Shown here: one piece after another, positions 53,919 through 62,319 of the stretch
Layout: each line of letters opens with the position of its first letter
How positions within the stretch are numbered: position 1 is the first letter of the stretch
The notes under the pieces: model-generated
Database searches by the model: none
Seen by the model: only the letters and a program-made list of their open reading frames with translations
Told to the model about the DNA's origin: nothing
Program-made: the position numbers and the translations under genes
Source of the DNA: a bacterium
Lineage (GTDB): Bacteria; Cyanobacteriota; Vampirovibrionia; Gastranaerophilales; Gastranaerophilaceae
DNA length: 64,000 nucleotides
Direction: 5' to 3'
Assembly: GCA_017542305.1 (NCBI GenBank)
Contig: JAFXXK010000006.1
Location: 62,001 to 126,000, forward strand

Positions 53919-53995
53919 CACAATTTTTCATACAGGTAATTGATTAAATTTCTTAAAAAATGAAATAAAATAATACCAAAATAGGAGAAATAGCG

Positions 53996-54379
53996 ATGGA
54001 ATATCAGACATTAATAGATAAAGCTGTGGAAGTATCAAAACACTCATACTCCCCATATTCCAAATTTGCGGTTGGAGCTTGTGTTTTAACGGAAGATGGC
54101 TCCGTGTATTGCGGTTGTAATTTCGAAAATTCAAGTTTCGGGTTAACGATTTGCGCCGAACGTAATGCAATCGGTTCAGCTGTAGCAGACGGTAAAAGGA
54201 ATATTAAAGCTGTTGCAATTTATTCTCCAAATGCGGAATATTGTTATCCCTGCGGAGCATGTCGGCAGGTTATGTACGAATTCAGATCGGAAAGCGGCAC
54301 TGATATTATAACGACAGGTGCAGACGGTATAAGGGTAAATTCACTGGAAGAATTATTGCCTGAGGGGTTTAATCTTTAG
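53996..54379 (+). CDS. cdd: Cytidine deaminase
   Basis: Zinc enzyme of pyrimidine salvage, deaminating cytidine and deoxycytidine. The 127 residues carry the zinc/catalytic motif CAERNAI (Cys53, Glu55) and PCGACRQ (Cys86, Cys89), with SPYSKFAVGACV upstream. Length is that of the tetrameric class. AGGAG precedes the ATG. It is two bases upstream of the next gene. Confidence 0.96.
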   Translation: MEYQTLIDKAVEVSKHSYSPYSKFAVGACVLTEDGSVYCGCNFENSSFGLTICAERNAIGSAVADGKRNIKAVAIYSPNAEYCYPCGACRQVMYEFRSESGTDIITTGADGIRVNSLEELLPEGFNL

Positions 54380-54381
54380 TA

Positions 54382-54639
54382 ATGTTTATATTTGAAGCAA
54401 TAATGAAATATCTGAAAAAGGACAGACTCATTGAGGTTTTGGATGAACATGACCGTATTCAGAGTGAAAATCTCCTAAACTACATTCCGCTTGAAGAAGA
54501 TATTGAAACTCAGGAAGATTTGAACTGTGAACATATTTTTATGCCGATAGATTCTACAGGGGAAATTCTGGCATGTTCAAAATGCGGTGAATTGTGCCGT
54601 AAAAGTGAACTTAAGAAAAAAAATATTTTTAAAAAGTAA
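54382..54639 (+). CDS. Small zinc-binding hypothetical protein
   Basis: 85 residues as drawn; ATG 54403 (78 residues, MKYLKKDRL) is an alternative start. The C-terminal half has CEH and CSKCGELCRKSELKKKN, a likely zinc ribbon. Acidic middle, basic end. It directly follows cdd and is probably co-transcribed. Not recognised. Confidence 0.6.
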   Translation: MFIFEAIMKYLKKDRLIEVLDEHDRIQSENLLNYIPLEEDIETQEDLNCEHIFMPIDSTGEILACSKCGELCRKSELKKKNIFKK

Positions 54640-54645
54640 TTTTTA

Positions 54646-55983
54646 TTATCTGAAGATATCCGTAAGATGTTCCGCATTGTAATGTGCAATGCATAATATT
54701 ATAATATCCGGATGATAATCGAATATTTGTTCCTTATTGTTTGCCAATATTCTGAATTCGTCATCTTTTTTTACGTTTAGAACATTATTAATTCGTATTC
54801 TTCGGGTGTGTTTAAAATTGTATGGAATAAATTTTGTTAACTGTTCTCCCATGCTTGTGCCGATAATAACAACCCTGTAATCGGCACCATCAGGATAATA
54901 AAAATCCTTTTGTTTTATGTATGGTTCGTCAATTACTTCCTGTGTCAATGCATTGGCATTATGGTATGTGAAGTGTCTGTAATTAGCATCAAGAAATCTT
55001 TTGCATAATGAATTTGGCAGACTGAAATATTTACAGGTAAATCCGATTTTATCCGTATTTTCCCAATCAGCATTTACATATTTTGTGTCCGTAATATCAA
55101 AATCGTTGTAGTCTAACGGGTTAACGTCCGGAAAATCAGATTTAATATCCTTCATCAGAGCTTTATAGGCGATAAAAGCACCATCTTCAGTCCAGTGATG
55201 GTCTGTTTTGTAATACATGTAGTTATTCTTTGCTCCGGCTCTGAGTTCATTCAGGGGATAGAGTATTTTTATATATTTTTTAGGGCAGAGGTTGATAACA
55301 TATTCAAGATTAGTATTATCAGGTTTTAATATTGTATCAGGTCGATAGATACCTTCTTTTTCCGGCACTATAAGGGTATATAATTTAATATGTTTATTAT
55401 TACAGTATTTATTAAATTTTTTCAATGCATTAAAATTCTTGATCAGTTCTTCCTGTTCAACTTCGTTCATTTCCCATTTTGTAAATAAGATATTCCTGTA
55501 TTTATCGGCAACCTGATCTTTCGCATATTTCACATAGTGTTTATTTACATAAAACTGAACAAACCGGTTAAAATATATCAGTTTCATACGAAGGTTAAAT
55601 CTGTCATCAAACCACTCGTCAAAATCCTTTCCAAAGTTGTTGTTAATCTGCAGATTTTCGGAAAACAGCTTCGGATACGGGGCAAGGTTTCTTTCTTCAT
55701 TATCAGTATATATGTTTTTGTTGATATGACTCATTGGGATGAATAATAGTATAAAAAATATAGAAACAAATATAAAATCAATTTTAGACTGTGGTTTTAT
55801 ATTTTTCACAGTATCAGGTTTACACAGTATTTTTAGTGCCGAAAAGTAAACCACAATAGTAATTGCTGCTATAACAAGAATTTTGTGAAATGAGTGGATA
55901 TTAGCGGTATCGCACAGCAGTTTGCTTATTAAGCATAAAAATACAAATAATATAGCTGATGTTATTGAAAAATTCTTATTCAT
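54646..55983 (-). CDS. AlgJ/AlgX-like SGNH-type acetyltransferase
   Basis: 445 residues. Two membrane helices near the N-terminus (about 8-55) and a third (70-86) are followed by an exported domain typical of alginate O-acetylation proteins: EERNLAPYPKLF, FDEWFDDRFNLR, then the catalytic Asp-His motif YYKTDHHWTEDGA and the serine region VVIIGTSMGEQL. It probably acetylates an exopolysaccharide or wall polymer in the periplasm. It stands alone; an MBOAT partner is not in the window. Confidence 0.85.
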   Translation of the reverse strand: MNKNFSITSAILFVFLCLISKLLCDTANIHSFHKILVIAAITIVVYFSALKILCKPDTVKNIKPQSKIDFIFVSIFFILLFIPMSHINKNIYTDNEERNLAPYPKLFSENLQINNNFGKDFDEWFDDRFNLRMKLIYFNRFVQFYVNKHYVKYAKDQVADKYRNILFTKWEMNEVEQEELIKNFNALKKFNKYCNNKHIKLYTLIVPEKEGIYRPDTILKPDNTNLEYVINLCPKKYIKILYPLNELRAGAKNNYMYYKTDHHWTEDGAFIAYKALMKDIKSDFPDVNPLDYNDFDITDTKYVNADWENTDKIGFTCKYFSLPNSLCKRFLDANYRHFTYHNANALTQEVIDEPYIKQKDFYYPDGADYRVVIIGTSMGEQLTKFIPYNFKHTRRIRINNVLNVKKDDEFRILANNKEQIFDYHPDIIILCIAHYNAEHLTDIFR

Positions 55984-56122
55984 TTCGTTTTTTGATAATT
56001 ATTATAAATACCCGATTTACCCATATATTACACTAAAATAGCTGCTAATACAAACTCCTATTACTGATTAGTTGTCCGCAATATTTTCTGCGTAATATTT
56101 CTTAATATTTTAGTAAAAAAAG

Positions 56123-56164
56123 GCAATTCTTTGTAAAAGAAATACTTTATATGTATATAAAGGA
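56123..56164 (+). promoter_or_regulatory. Shared promoter motif, copy P3
   Basis: GCAATTCTT (56123-56131), ten bases, ATACTTTATA (56142-56151), then TATAAAGGA. Same ungapped layout as the copies at 41372 and 45181. The remainder of the 235-base gap contains nothing else recognised. Confidence 0.55.
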
Positions 56165-56218
56165 ATATTTAGGAAAACATATACTTTCTCATAGCTTAGG
56201 AAACAGGGAGGTCTCAAC

Positions 56219-56458
56219 ATGTCTGTTGGCGCAGAAGATTACATTGACCAACTGCTGGTCAAAAAATATGCAGAAGAAAAAGTTGATAACCATGACGATA
56301 TGGAATCAATGGTTGATCCGGAAAAAATGATGGGCGCAATGAATGATTACGCAAGCATGTATCGTAATATGATGAACCTCAAACAACGTCTGAATATTGC
56401 CTGCTATGCCGTTAATGCAAGGAACGCAAAATACAGACAATCGCGCAGAGCATATTAA
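56219..56458 (+). CDS. Small hypothetical protein
   Basis: 79 residues, Met-rich and helical (MESMVDPEKMMGAMNDYASMYRNMMNLKQ), with a basic C-terminus (NARNAKYRQSRRAY). Not recognised, and not similar to the DEYF proteins although it has the same promoter motif. GGGAGG precedes the ATG at good spacing. Confidence 0.7.
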   Translation: MSVGAEDYIDQLLVKKYAEEKVDNHDDMESMVDPEKMMGAMNDYASMYRNMMNLKQRLNIACYAVNARNAKYRQSRRAY

Positions 56459-56470
56459 AAAAAGATTTTA

Positions 56471-56505
56471 ATCCTCTTTTTTGGTATAATACTTAAAAAG
56501 AGGAT
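56471..56505 (+). promoter_or_regulatory. maf promoter inside an inverted repeat
   Basis: Extended -10 TGGTATAAT (TATAAT at 56485-56490) lies in the 13-base centre of an 11-bp perfect inverted repeat (ATCCTCTTTTT at 56471-56481, AAAAAGAGGAT at 56495-56505). The right arm also supplies the Shine-Dalgarno bases. It may be a repressor operator. Confidence 0.5.
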
Positions 56506-56512
56506 GTACGCT

Positions 56513-57073
56513 ATGGGAAAAATTATTTTGGCATCGTCTTCTCCAAGAAGGCGATTTCTTTTGGAAAAAGCAGGATATAAATTTGAAATTATACCGTCAC
56601 CTTATGAGGAAGACCATACGGTAACGGATTTTTCTTACGATTTTATAGAGGGGTTGGCATCAGGAAAAGCTACAGCGGTTGTTCCGTTGGTAAAAGAGCC
56701 GTCAGTTATTATTGGTGCGGATACGGTTGTTGTTTTAGATAACAAAATTCTTGGTAAACCCAAAGATAAAACAGATGCTTTCAATATGCTGCGTTCTCTT
56801 TCAAATAAAACCCATATTGTTGTAACAGGTATTGCTGTTGTAAATTCGGTTACGGGTGAGGTTAAAAAAGCTGCATCTACGAGTCATGTTACTTTTGAAG
56901 ATTTAACCGATGAGCAGATTAATTACTATATAGAAAACTTCAAGCCGTTGGATAAAGCGGGTTCATACGGTATTCAGGAAATGCCTGACGGGTATATAAA
57001 ATCTTATACGGGAAGTCTGGATAATATTATCGGATTGGATGTTGAGTTGGTTGGGAAATTGCTGGAAAATTGA
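56513..57073 (+). CDS. maf: Maf family nucleoside triphosphate pyrophosphatase
   Basis: 186-residue house-cleaning enzyme that hydrolyses non-canonical or dTTP/UTP-type nucleotides. The family signature is ILASSSPRRRFLLEKAGYKFEIIPS at the start; VIIGADTVVVLDNKILGKPKD and the catalytic YGIQEM region follow. ATG 56513 is nine bases after AGAGG; an ATG at 56504 abuts it and is less likely. Confidence 0.95.
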   Translation: MGKIILASSSPRRRFLLEKAGYKFEIIPSPYEEDHTVTDFSYDFIEGLASGKATAVVPLVKEPSVIIGADTVVVLDNKILGKPKDKTDAFNMLRSLSNKTHIVVTGIAVVNSVTGEVKKAASTSHVTFEDLTDEQINYYIENFKPLDKAGSYGIQEMPDGYIKSYTGSLDNIIGLDVELVGKLLEN

Positions 57074-57095
57074 TGATAAGGTTTCAAATATCCTC

Positions 57096-57124
57096 TTTAC
57101 ATTCAAAAATCTTTTCGATAGAAT
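57096..57124 (+). promoter_or_regulatory. Promoter of the rubrerythrin gene
   Basis: TTTACA (57096-57101), a 17-base spacer and TAGAAT (57119-57124). Confidence 0.55.
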
Positions 57125-57154
57125 AAAGTTGTGTAACATAGAAAGGTGGTTAAT

Positions 57155-57691
57155 ATGAAATATGTATGCAGTGTATGCGGATGGTCTACAGAAAGTGATA
57201 CTAAACCGGACAGATGTCCTCTTTGCGGTGCAACTACATTCAATGTAATTGACGGAAGCAAAAAAGTTTACGCTTGTGAACACAAAGTTGGCGATGGTGT
57301 TGTTGAAGATAAAGAAATTATGGAAGGTTTGAGAGCAAACTTCAACGGTGAATGTACCGAAGTCGGTATGTACCTTGCAATGTCAAGAGTTGCTGAAAGA
57401 GAAGGATATCCTGAAGTTGCCGAAGCGTATAAGAGATATGCTTTTGAAGAAGCTGAACACGCAGCAAAATTTGCTGAATTGTTAGGTGAAGTTGTAACAG
57501 ATTCTACAAAGAAAAATCTTGAACTCAGAGCTGATGCAGAACACGGTGCTTGCGAAGGTAAATTGGCTATCGCAAAACGCGCTAAAGAATTGGGTTATGA
57601 TGCAATTCACGATACCGTTCACGAAATGGCTAAAGACGAAGCTCGTCACGGTAAAGGTTTTGACGGACTTCTGAAAAGATATTTTTCATAA
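57155..57691 (+). CDS. Reverse rubrerythrin
   Basis: 178-residue non-haem iron peroxidase that reduces hydrogen peroxide in anaerobes. The rubredoxin-like domain is N-terminal (CSVCG with Cys5/Cys8 and CPLCG with Cys21/Cys24), the reverse of classical rubrerythrin. The di-iron four-helix bundle follows with [24 protein letters not shown] and [11 protein letters not shown] ligand motifs. ATG 57155 follows AAAGGTGG; a GTG nine bases upstream is less likely. It has its own promoter and terminator. Confidence 0.94.
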   Translation: MKYVCSVCGWSTESDTKPDRCPLCGATTFNVIDGSKKVYACEHKVGDGVVEDKEIMEGLRANFNGECTEVGMYLAMSRVAEREGYPEVAEAYKRYAFEEAEHAAKFAELLGEVVTDSTKKNLELRADAEHGACEGKLAIAKRAKELGYDAIHDTVHEMAKDEARHGKGFDGLLKRYFS

Positions 57692-57710
57692 GGAAAGCTG
57701 TTTGACAAAT

Positions 57711-57744
57711 AAAAAACGGATACCCGTACAGGTATCCGTTTTTT
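57711..57744. terminator. Bidirectional intrinsic terminator
   Basis: A 14-bp perfect stem (57711-57724 with 57731-57744) with A6/T6 flanks, between rubrerythrin and the convergent pilin-like gene. Confidence 0.9.
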
Positions 57745-57758
57745 ATGTATAAAATTAA

Positions 57759-58466
57759 TTAATACTTTTTCTCCCAACCGTTTTCCATAATTTCAAAAGC
57801 ATAATTGTATTCGGGATTATCGTTACCGGAGTAGTTAAGTGAAGGATCGGTATATCTTACGATTTTTCCCTGATTATTTACTGCCCATGCAAAAACATCT
57901 ATTCCAAGTGTATTGGGATTCTTAAATCCGTTTACGTCAACAAATACCGAAAAATTCCCGTTATTTACATCAAAAAACCCGGTCATACCGTTATTCAAAA
58001 TGAAACCTCTTAATGACCAACTTTCATACTGGCTCTGTGTTATAACGGCTTGTTTCGTATTATACGAATATATAGGGAAATTCATGCACGAAGAATCTCC
58101 GGCTCCGCAAATTCTTTGAATGCTTAAATGTTCTTTATATCTGTCCATTACCCAATCCGCAGATTGGGCATTATTATCTTTAAGTTTCCAATATGAAGGG
58201 TCTTCATATTCTGTCTTTATCATGTTTGTGGCATTGTAAAATTCCGCATAAAATTTCTTTAATGCAACAATATTACTTTTTTCCCCGATATTATTTATGA
58301 CTGTGGGCAAAGTTAATGCGGCAATAACTCCTATAATACCAAGAGTTATTAAAACTTCTGCTAATGTAAATGCGGCCATATTTCTATTCTTATGACAGAA
58401 TTTGTTTCCTGAAATTTTACGGTATGCAGACCAATTCCCGTTGCTTCTCAGCGAAAGCATAAGCAT
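57759..58466 (-). CDS. Type IV pilin-like protein with long leader
   Basis: Paralogue of 3429-4058: same order of GxxIVALKKFYAEFY, ICGAGDSSC, NNGMTGFFDVNNG, VFVDVNGFKNPNTLGIDVFAW and the C-terminal Trp-Lys-Lys-Tyr. As drawn it has 235 residues, with 30 before AFTLAEVLITLGIIGVIAA. A strong GGAGG lies ten bases before the ATG at 58466 and a TTGCAG-N17-TATAAT promoter is upstream, so the long leader is likely real. A start at 58379 (MAAFTLAEV) would give the usual short leader but has no ribosome-binding site. Confidence 0.83.
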   Translation of the reverse strand: MLMLSLRSNGNWSAYRKISGNKFCHKNRNMAAFTLAEVLITLGIIGVIAALTLPTVINNIGEKSNIVALKKFYAEFYNATNMIKTEYEDPSYWKLKDNNAQSADWVMDRYKEHLSIQRICGAGDSSCMNFPIYSYNTKQAVITQSQYESWSLRGFILNNGMTGFFDVNNGNFSVFVDVNGFKNPNTLGIDVFAWAVNNQGKIVRYTDPSLNYSGNDNPEYNYAFEIMENGWEKKY

Positions 58467-58490
58467 ATAAATTTATCCTCCGATATTCTT

Positions 58491-58519
58491 ATTATAACAT
58501 ATTCGCTATTGTTCTGCAA
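58491..58519 (-). promoter_or_regulatory. Promoter of the pilin-like gene
   Basis: On the minus strand: TTGCAG (58519-58514), a 17-base spacer and TATAAT (58496-58491); GGAGG follows in the leader. Confidence 0.6.
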
Positions 58520-58619
58520 TTATGTTACAAAGTCAGTCAGAATAATAAATTGGGAAAAGTTATGTATATACTTGTAAAATAACAATTGAACATAGTTTTA
58601 ATCAAACTTAACACACCCC

Positions 58620-58647
58620 TTGATTTTTGATATTTATAAGTTATTAT
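58620..58647 (+). promoter_or_regulatory. Promoter of rpmB
   Basis: TTGATT (58620-58625), 16 bases, TATTAT (58642-58647). AAAAGGA precedes the rpmB ATG. Confidence 0.5.
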
Positions 58648-58682
58648 TGAATTACACTACTAGCTAGAAAAGGAATAAAATT

Positions 58683-58874
58683 ATGGCAAAACATTGTGAA
58701 ATATGCGGTAAAGCACCGATTAAAGCAGCTAAATTAACATTCTCTCATAAACAGATTGTTCATACTCAAGAACCTAACTTACAGTCAGTTAAGGCTATTG
58801 TTAACGGTCAGACTAAGAGAATCAGAGTTTGTACTTCTTGCTTAAAAGCAGGTAAAGTTCAAAAAGCTTTATAA
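58683..58874 (+). CDS. rpmB: 50S ribosomal protein L28
   Basis: 63-residue large-subunit protein of the zinc-binding type: CEIC at residues 5-8 and CTSC near 50-53. The start MAKHCEICGKAP and the middle NLQSVKAIVNGQTKRIRVCTSCLKAGKV match the L28 family. It is a single gene; rpmG is not adjacent. Terminator downstream. Confidence 0.95.
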   Translation: MAKHCEICGKAPIKAAKLTFSHKQIVHTQEPNLQSVKAIVNGQTKRIRVCTSCLKAGKVQKAL

Positions 58875-58900
58875 TTTTAGCAAAGGATTATTAAACAAAT

Positions 58901-58926
58901 AACGAGTCTTTATAAGGCTCGTTTTT
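58901..58926 (+). terminator. Intrinsic terminator of rpmB
   Basis: A 10-bp stem with one G-T pair (58901-58910 with 58914-58923), a three-base loop and a T6 run. Confidence 0.8.
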
Positions 58927-58945
58927 TGTTGTGTTAATTTATTTG

Positions 58946-58969
58946 AAAGGCGGAGTTTGTTCCGCCTTT
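58946..58969. terminator. Hairpin between rpmB and dapB
   Basis: A 9-bp perfect stem AAAGGCGGA/TCCGCCTTT with a six-base loop; probably terminates the convergent dapB. The T-run on that strand is short. Confidence 0.6.
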
Positions 58970-58976
58970 TATTGTT

Positions 58977-59726
58977 TTACATTATATTTTCAAGACCGTA
59001 TGTAAAATCGTTTTTATCAATAACGTGCCTTGTTGCAAGCATTACACCACCCATATAGCATTTTCTATCTATGGAATCGTGCCTGATTTTCAAAATCTGA
59101 CCGTTTGAGCCGAATAGTACTTCCTGAGAGGCTACATAACCGGGCATTCTGACAGAATGTATATGTATATCGTTGTAGGATATTCCGCCTCTTGACCCTT
59201 TTATTGTTTCGGTTTCGGGGCAGTTACCGCCTGTGAAATTATCATTTTCTTCAGACATCATCAGAGCTGTTTTAATTGCTGTTCCTGACGGTGCATCTTT
59301 CTTTTGGTTGTGGTGAAGTTCAATTATTTCGGCATTATCAAAGTATTTTGCAGCCTGACGGGCAAACATCATCATTAAAACCGCACCCGTTGAAAAGTTA
59401 GGAGCAATAAAACAACCTGTATTTTTTTCTTTTGAAAGATTTTTTAAATATTCAATTTCTTCATCCTTTAAACCGGTCGTTCCTATAACTATTTTTATCC
59501 CGTTATTAAGGCAGTATTTTGCATTTTCAAAAATTGATTTTGGTTGGGTAAAATCTATTAAAATGTCAATCTGTTTTTCTCCGGCAGCTTCTTCTATAGA
59601 TTTATAGGTATCATCTCCGGCTATATCAATGCGTGCGGCAAGCTCCATATCATTTTGAGCGGTAACAGTTTCACATACCTCTTTCCCCATTTTTCCTAAA
59701 GCTCCGCATACTGCAACTTTTATCAT
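58977..59726 (-). CDS. dapB: 4-hydroxy-tetrahydrodipicolinate reductase
   Basis: NAD(P)H-dependent enzyme in the lysine/meso-diaminopimelate pathway, which also feeds peptidoglycan. In 249 residues: CGALGKMGKEV (8-18), IGTTGLKDEEI, the catalytic ELHHNQKKDAPSGTA and the HSVRMPGYVASQEVLFG block. AAGGAG precedes the ATG. dapA is not adjacent. Confidence 0.96.
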   Translation of the reverse strand: MIKVAVCGALGKMGKEVCETVTAQNDMELAARIDIAGDDTYKSIEEAAGEKQIDILIDFTQPKSIFENAKYCLNNGIKIVIGTTGLKDEEIEYLKNLSKEKNTGCFIAPNFSTGAVLMMMFARQAAKYFDNAEIIELHHNQKKDAPSGTAIKTALMMSEENDNFTGGNCPETETIKGSRGGISYNDIHIHSVRMPGYVASQEVLFGSNGQILKIRHDSIDRKCYMGGVMLATRHVIDKNDFTYGLENIM

Positions 59727-59780
59727 ATTTTTTCTCCTTATTATCTTTTTCGTTTATATTACCATAAAAAAGCTTTTATA

Positions 59781-59809
59781 TTGCACAATTAAGAATTTTT
59801 TGTTATTAT
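59781..59809 (+). promoter_or_regulatory. Promoter of mtnP-yggT-trkA-trkH
   Basis: TTGCAC (59781-59786), a 17-base spacer and TATTAT (59804-59809). An in-frame ATG at 59808 lies inside the -10, so translation must begin at 59838. Confidence 0.65.
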
Positions 59810-59837
59810 GAATACAGATTTATTGAAGGAGAGAACT

Positions 59838-60641
59838 ATGACAGATAAAAATTTAGCAGATATTGGGGTATTTGGCGGTTCCGGGTTTTATAAGTTCCTT
59901 GATGATATTGAGGAAGTAAAAGTTGAAACACCGTATGGAATGCCGAGTGATAACTTGTTTATTGGTAAAATAGGTCAGCATAGTGTAGCATTTATGCCGC
60001 GTCATGGCAGAAATCATACTATATTACCTCATTTAATCAACTACAGAGCCAACGTCTGGGCAATGAAATCTGTCGGAGTAAAAAGAGTTATTTCTCCTTG
60101 TGCATCAGGCAGTTTGCAAAAACACATTAAACCCGGTGATTTTGTAATCTGCGATCAGTTTGTTGACTGGACAGACGGCAGAAAATCAACCTTCTTTGAA
60201 GGTCCGATTGTTACTCATCCTTCCGCTGCCGATACTTATTGTCCGGAAATGAGAAAACTTGCAATTGAAACAGCAAAAGAACTCGGTATAACTGTACATG
60301 AGGACGGAACAATTGTTGTAATTAACGGACCGAGATTTTCAACAAAAGCAGAGTCACAATTCTTTACTAATCAGGGCTGGTCGGTAATAAACATGTCCGC
60401 ATTTCCGGAAAATTATCTTGTAAAAGAAATGGATATGTGTCCGTTGAATATTACACTTGTTACTGACTATGATGCCGGATTGGTAGGAGATGTTCCTCCG
60501 GTTTCTCATCATGAAGTTATTAAAGTATTTAATTCAAATGTTGAGAACCTGAAGAAATTGTTGTTTAGTATGATAGAGAAAATTCCTATGGAGAGAGAAC
60601 ATTGTGAATGTGCTAACACAAAAGCAAGTTCGCAATTATAA
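59838..60641 (+). CDS. mtnP: S-methyl-5'-thioadenosine phosphorylase
   Basis: Cytoplasmic purine-type phosphorylase that cleaves methylthioadenosine to adenine for purine and methionine salvage. In 267 residues: GVFGGSGFYKF, MPRHGRNHTILPHLINYRAN (phosphate site), NGPRFSTKAE, the NMSAFPE substrate loop and TDYDAG. The Asp pair in TDYD favours 6-aminopurines over 6-oxopurines. The start at 59838 is fixed by AAGGAG and by the promoter position. First gene of a run ending in trkH. Confidence 0.92.
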   Translation: MTDKNLADIGVFGGSGFYKFLDDIEEVKVETPYGMPSDNLFIGKIGQHSVAFMPRHGRNHTILPHLINYRANVWAMKSVGVKRVISPCASGSLQKHIKPGDFVICDQFVDWTDGRKSTFFEGPIVTHPSAADTYCPEMRKLAIETAKELGITVHEDGTIVVINGPRFSTKAESQFFTNQGWSVINMSAFPENYLVKEMDMCPLNITLVTDYDAGLVGDVPPVSHHEVIKVFNSNVENLKKLLFSMIEKIPMEREHCECANTKASSQL

Positions 60642-60659
60642 AACGAGGTTTGATAAATT

Positions 60660-60941
60660 ATGATTATTGCAATAGTTAACGGTATAAATGCGGTATTCTC
60701 ACTGTTTTATCTGATTATTCTTATAAGATGTGCGTTGAGCTTTATTCCTGGAATTGATTATAAACAACAACCTTATCTGACAATCAGACAGGTTACGGAT
60801 CCTTATTTGAATTTGTTCAAAAAGTTTATTCCGCCAATAGGTATGGTTGATATTTCTCCGATTGTTGCAATTATTGCGTTAGGTATAATCCAAAATATAT
60901 TAATTCGTTTTATTTTGCTTATGGCAATATCAGTGAGTTAG
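60660..60941 (+). CDS. yggT: YggT family membrane protein
   Basis: 93 residues with two hydrophobic blocks (about 5-28 and 65-90) and the YggT-type middle: LIRCALSFIPG, RQVTDPYLNLFKKFIPPIGMVDISPIVAIIAL. Function unclear; relatives in chloroplasts and cyanobacteria (CCB3/YlmG) act in nucleoid or thylakoid biogenesis. ACGAGG precedes the ATG. It lies 18 bases after mtnP. Confidence 0.9.
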   Translation: MIIAIVNGINAVFSLFYLIILIRCALSFIPGIDYKQQPYLTIRQVTDPYLNLFKKFIPPIGMVDISPIVAIIALGIIQNILIRFILLMAISVS

Positions 60942-60977
60942 TGATGTTGGAGGATATTTGCTTAGAGGTTTAATTTT

Positions 60978-62318
60978 ATGAAAATAGTTATTTTTGGCGC
61001 AACTGAAGTAGGATGCCTTTTGGCAACGGAATTTTTTGAAGACCACGATATTACGATTATCGATAAGGAAGAAAATCGCAGAGATGAGTTTTCAAAATTG
61101 GATATAAGTTTTGTACAGGGCAGTGCATGTGATATGAAAGCTTTAAAGCAGGCTGATATTATCAATGCGGATATATTTATTGCCTGTACGGGTATTGATG
61201 AAGCGAATATTGTTGCCTGCCTTGCCGCAAAGAAAATCGGCGGTATTCGTACTATTTGTTTCGTTTCAAAAGAAGAATACAAAAATACCCTTTATTTTGA
61301 AAAAAATAACGGTTTGCAAGGTGATTTTTTCATTGACTATATTATATGGCCGGAAGAGTTATTAACTCAGGAAATTTTCCGTATAGTAACCGTTCCTCAG
61401 GCTTTGGATGTTGAAAATTTTGCTGATGCAAGAGCAAGATTACTGGAATATAAAGTAACAGAGAATCTTCCTATAGTGGGCAAAAAAGTTAAAGACTGCG
61501 GTTTTACCAGAGATACATTGATTGTCGGTATTACAAGAAACGGAGAATTATTTATCCCTAACGGGGAAACAACATTGCTGGCAGATGATAAACTTATATT
61601 TATGGGTACTTCACATTCTCTGGATATTCTTGCCGGTACATTTTTCCACGAAAAAGAATATGTCAGAAGCGTTGCAATTATAGGCGGCGGTGAAGTTGGG
61701 ATGATGCTTGCTCAAAGTCTTGAAAAATTAAGAGTTAAGACAAAAATTATCGAGTCAAAATATGAAAGATGCGAAGAATTGTCGCAAGCGTTACAGCATA
61801 CTTTAATTATTCATGGTGACGGTACTGATTTGAAATTGTTGGATGAAGAATCAATAGCAGAATGTGATGTTGCTATCAGCGTAACGAATAATGATGAAAG
61901 GAATCTGCTATGCTCGCTTATTGCTAAACAACTTGGTGTAAAAAGGGTTATTGCGAGAGTTTCAAAAGTATTAAATATCCCTTTGTTTGAAAAAGTCGGT
62001 ATTGATATCGCTATTTCACCTAAAAATGCTGCTATTAATGAAGTCAGAAATGATTTGGCTGAAAATGATGTCGATATTCTTGCAACAGTTGAACAAGGTC
62101 AGGGTGAAGTTCTTGAAATCGTTGTAAAACCTGAATTCAGCGGAAAGAAAATTATGGATTTAAAAGTTCCTGTATCGGCTATTATCGGAGTAATCCAAAG
62201 ACGCAATAACGTAATTATTCCAAAAGGTGATACAGATATAAGATATGAAGATATTCTTATAATATTTACCAAAGCTGAAAATGCCAACAAGATAAAAGAA
62301 TTTTTTAAGGTGAACTGA
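60978..62318 (+). CDS. trkA: Trk potassium uptake regulator TrkA
   Basis: Cytoplasmic gating ring of the Trk K+ channel. The 446 residues form two RCK units in tandem: Rossmann loop FGATEVGCLLA (7-17) with a TrkA-C part, then IGGGEVGMMLAQSL (about 232) with a second TrkA-C part ending at a membrane-proximal helix. It binds NAD(H)/ATP. AGAGG precedes the ATG. One base separates it from trkH, the channel subunit. Confidence 0.95.
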   Translation: MKIVIFGATEVGCLLATEFFEDHDITIIDKEENRRDEFSKLDISFVQGSACDMKALKQADIINADIFIACTGIDEANIVACLAAKKIGGIRTICFVSKEEYKNTLYFEKNNGLQGDFFIDYIIWPEELLTQEIFRIVTVPQALDVENFADARARLLEYKVTENLPIVGKKVKDCGFTRDTLIVGITRNGELFIPNGETTLLADDKLIFMGTSHSLDILAGTFFHEKEYVRSVAIIGGGEVGMMLAQSLEKLRVKTKIIESKYERCEELSQALQHTLIIHGDGTDLKLLDEESIAECDVAISVTNNDERNLLCSLIAKQLGVKRVIARVSKVLNIPLFEKVGIDIAISPKNAAINEVRNDLAENDVDILATVEQGQGEVLEIVVKPEFSGKKIMDLKVPVSAIIGVIQRRNNVIIPKGDTDIRYEDILIIFTKAENANKIKEFFKVN

Positions 62319-62319
62319 T

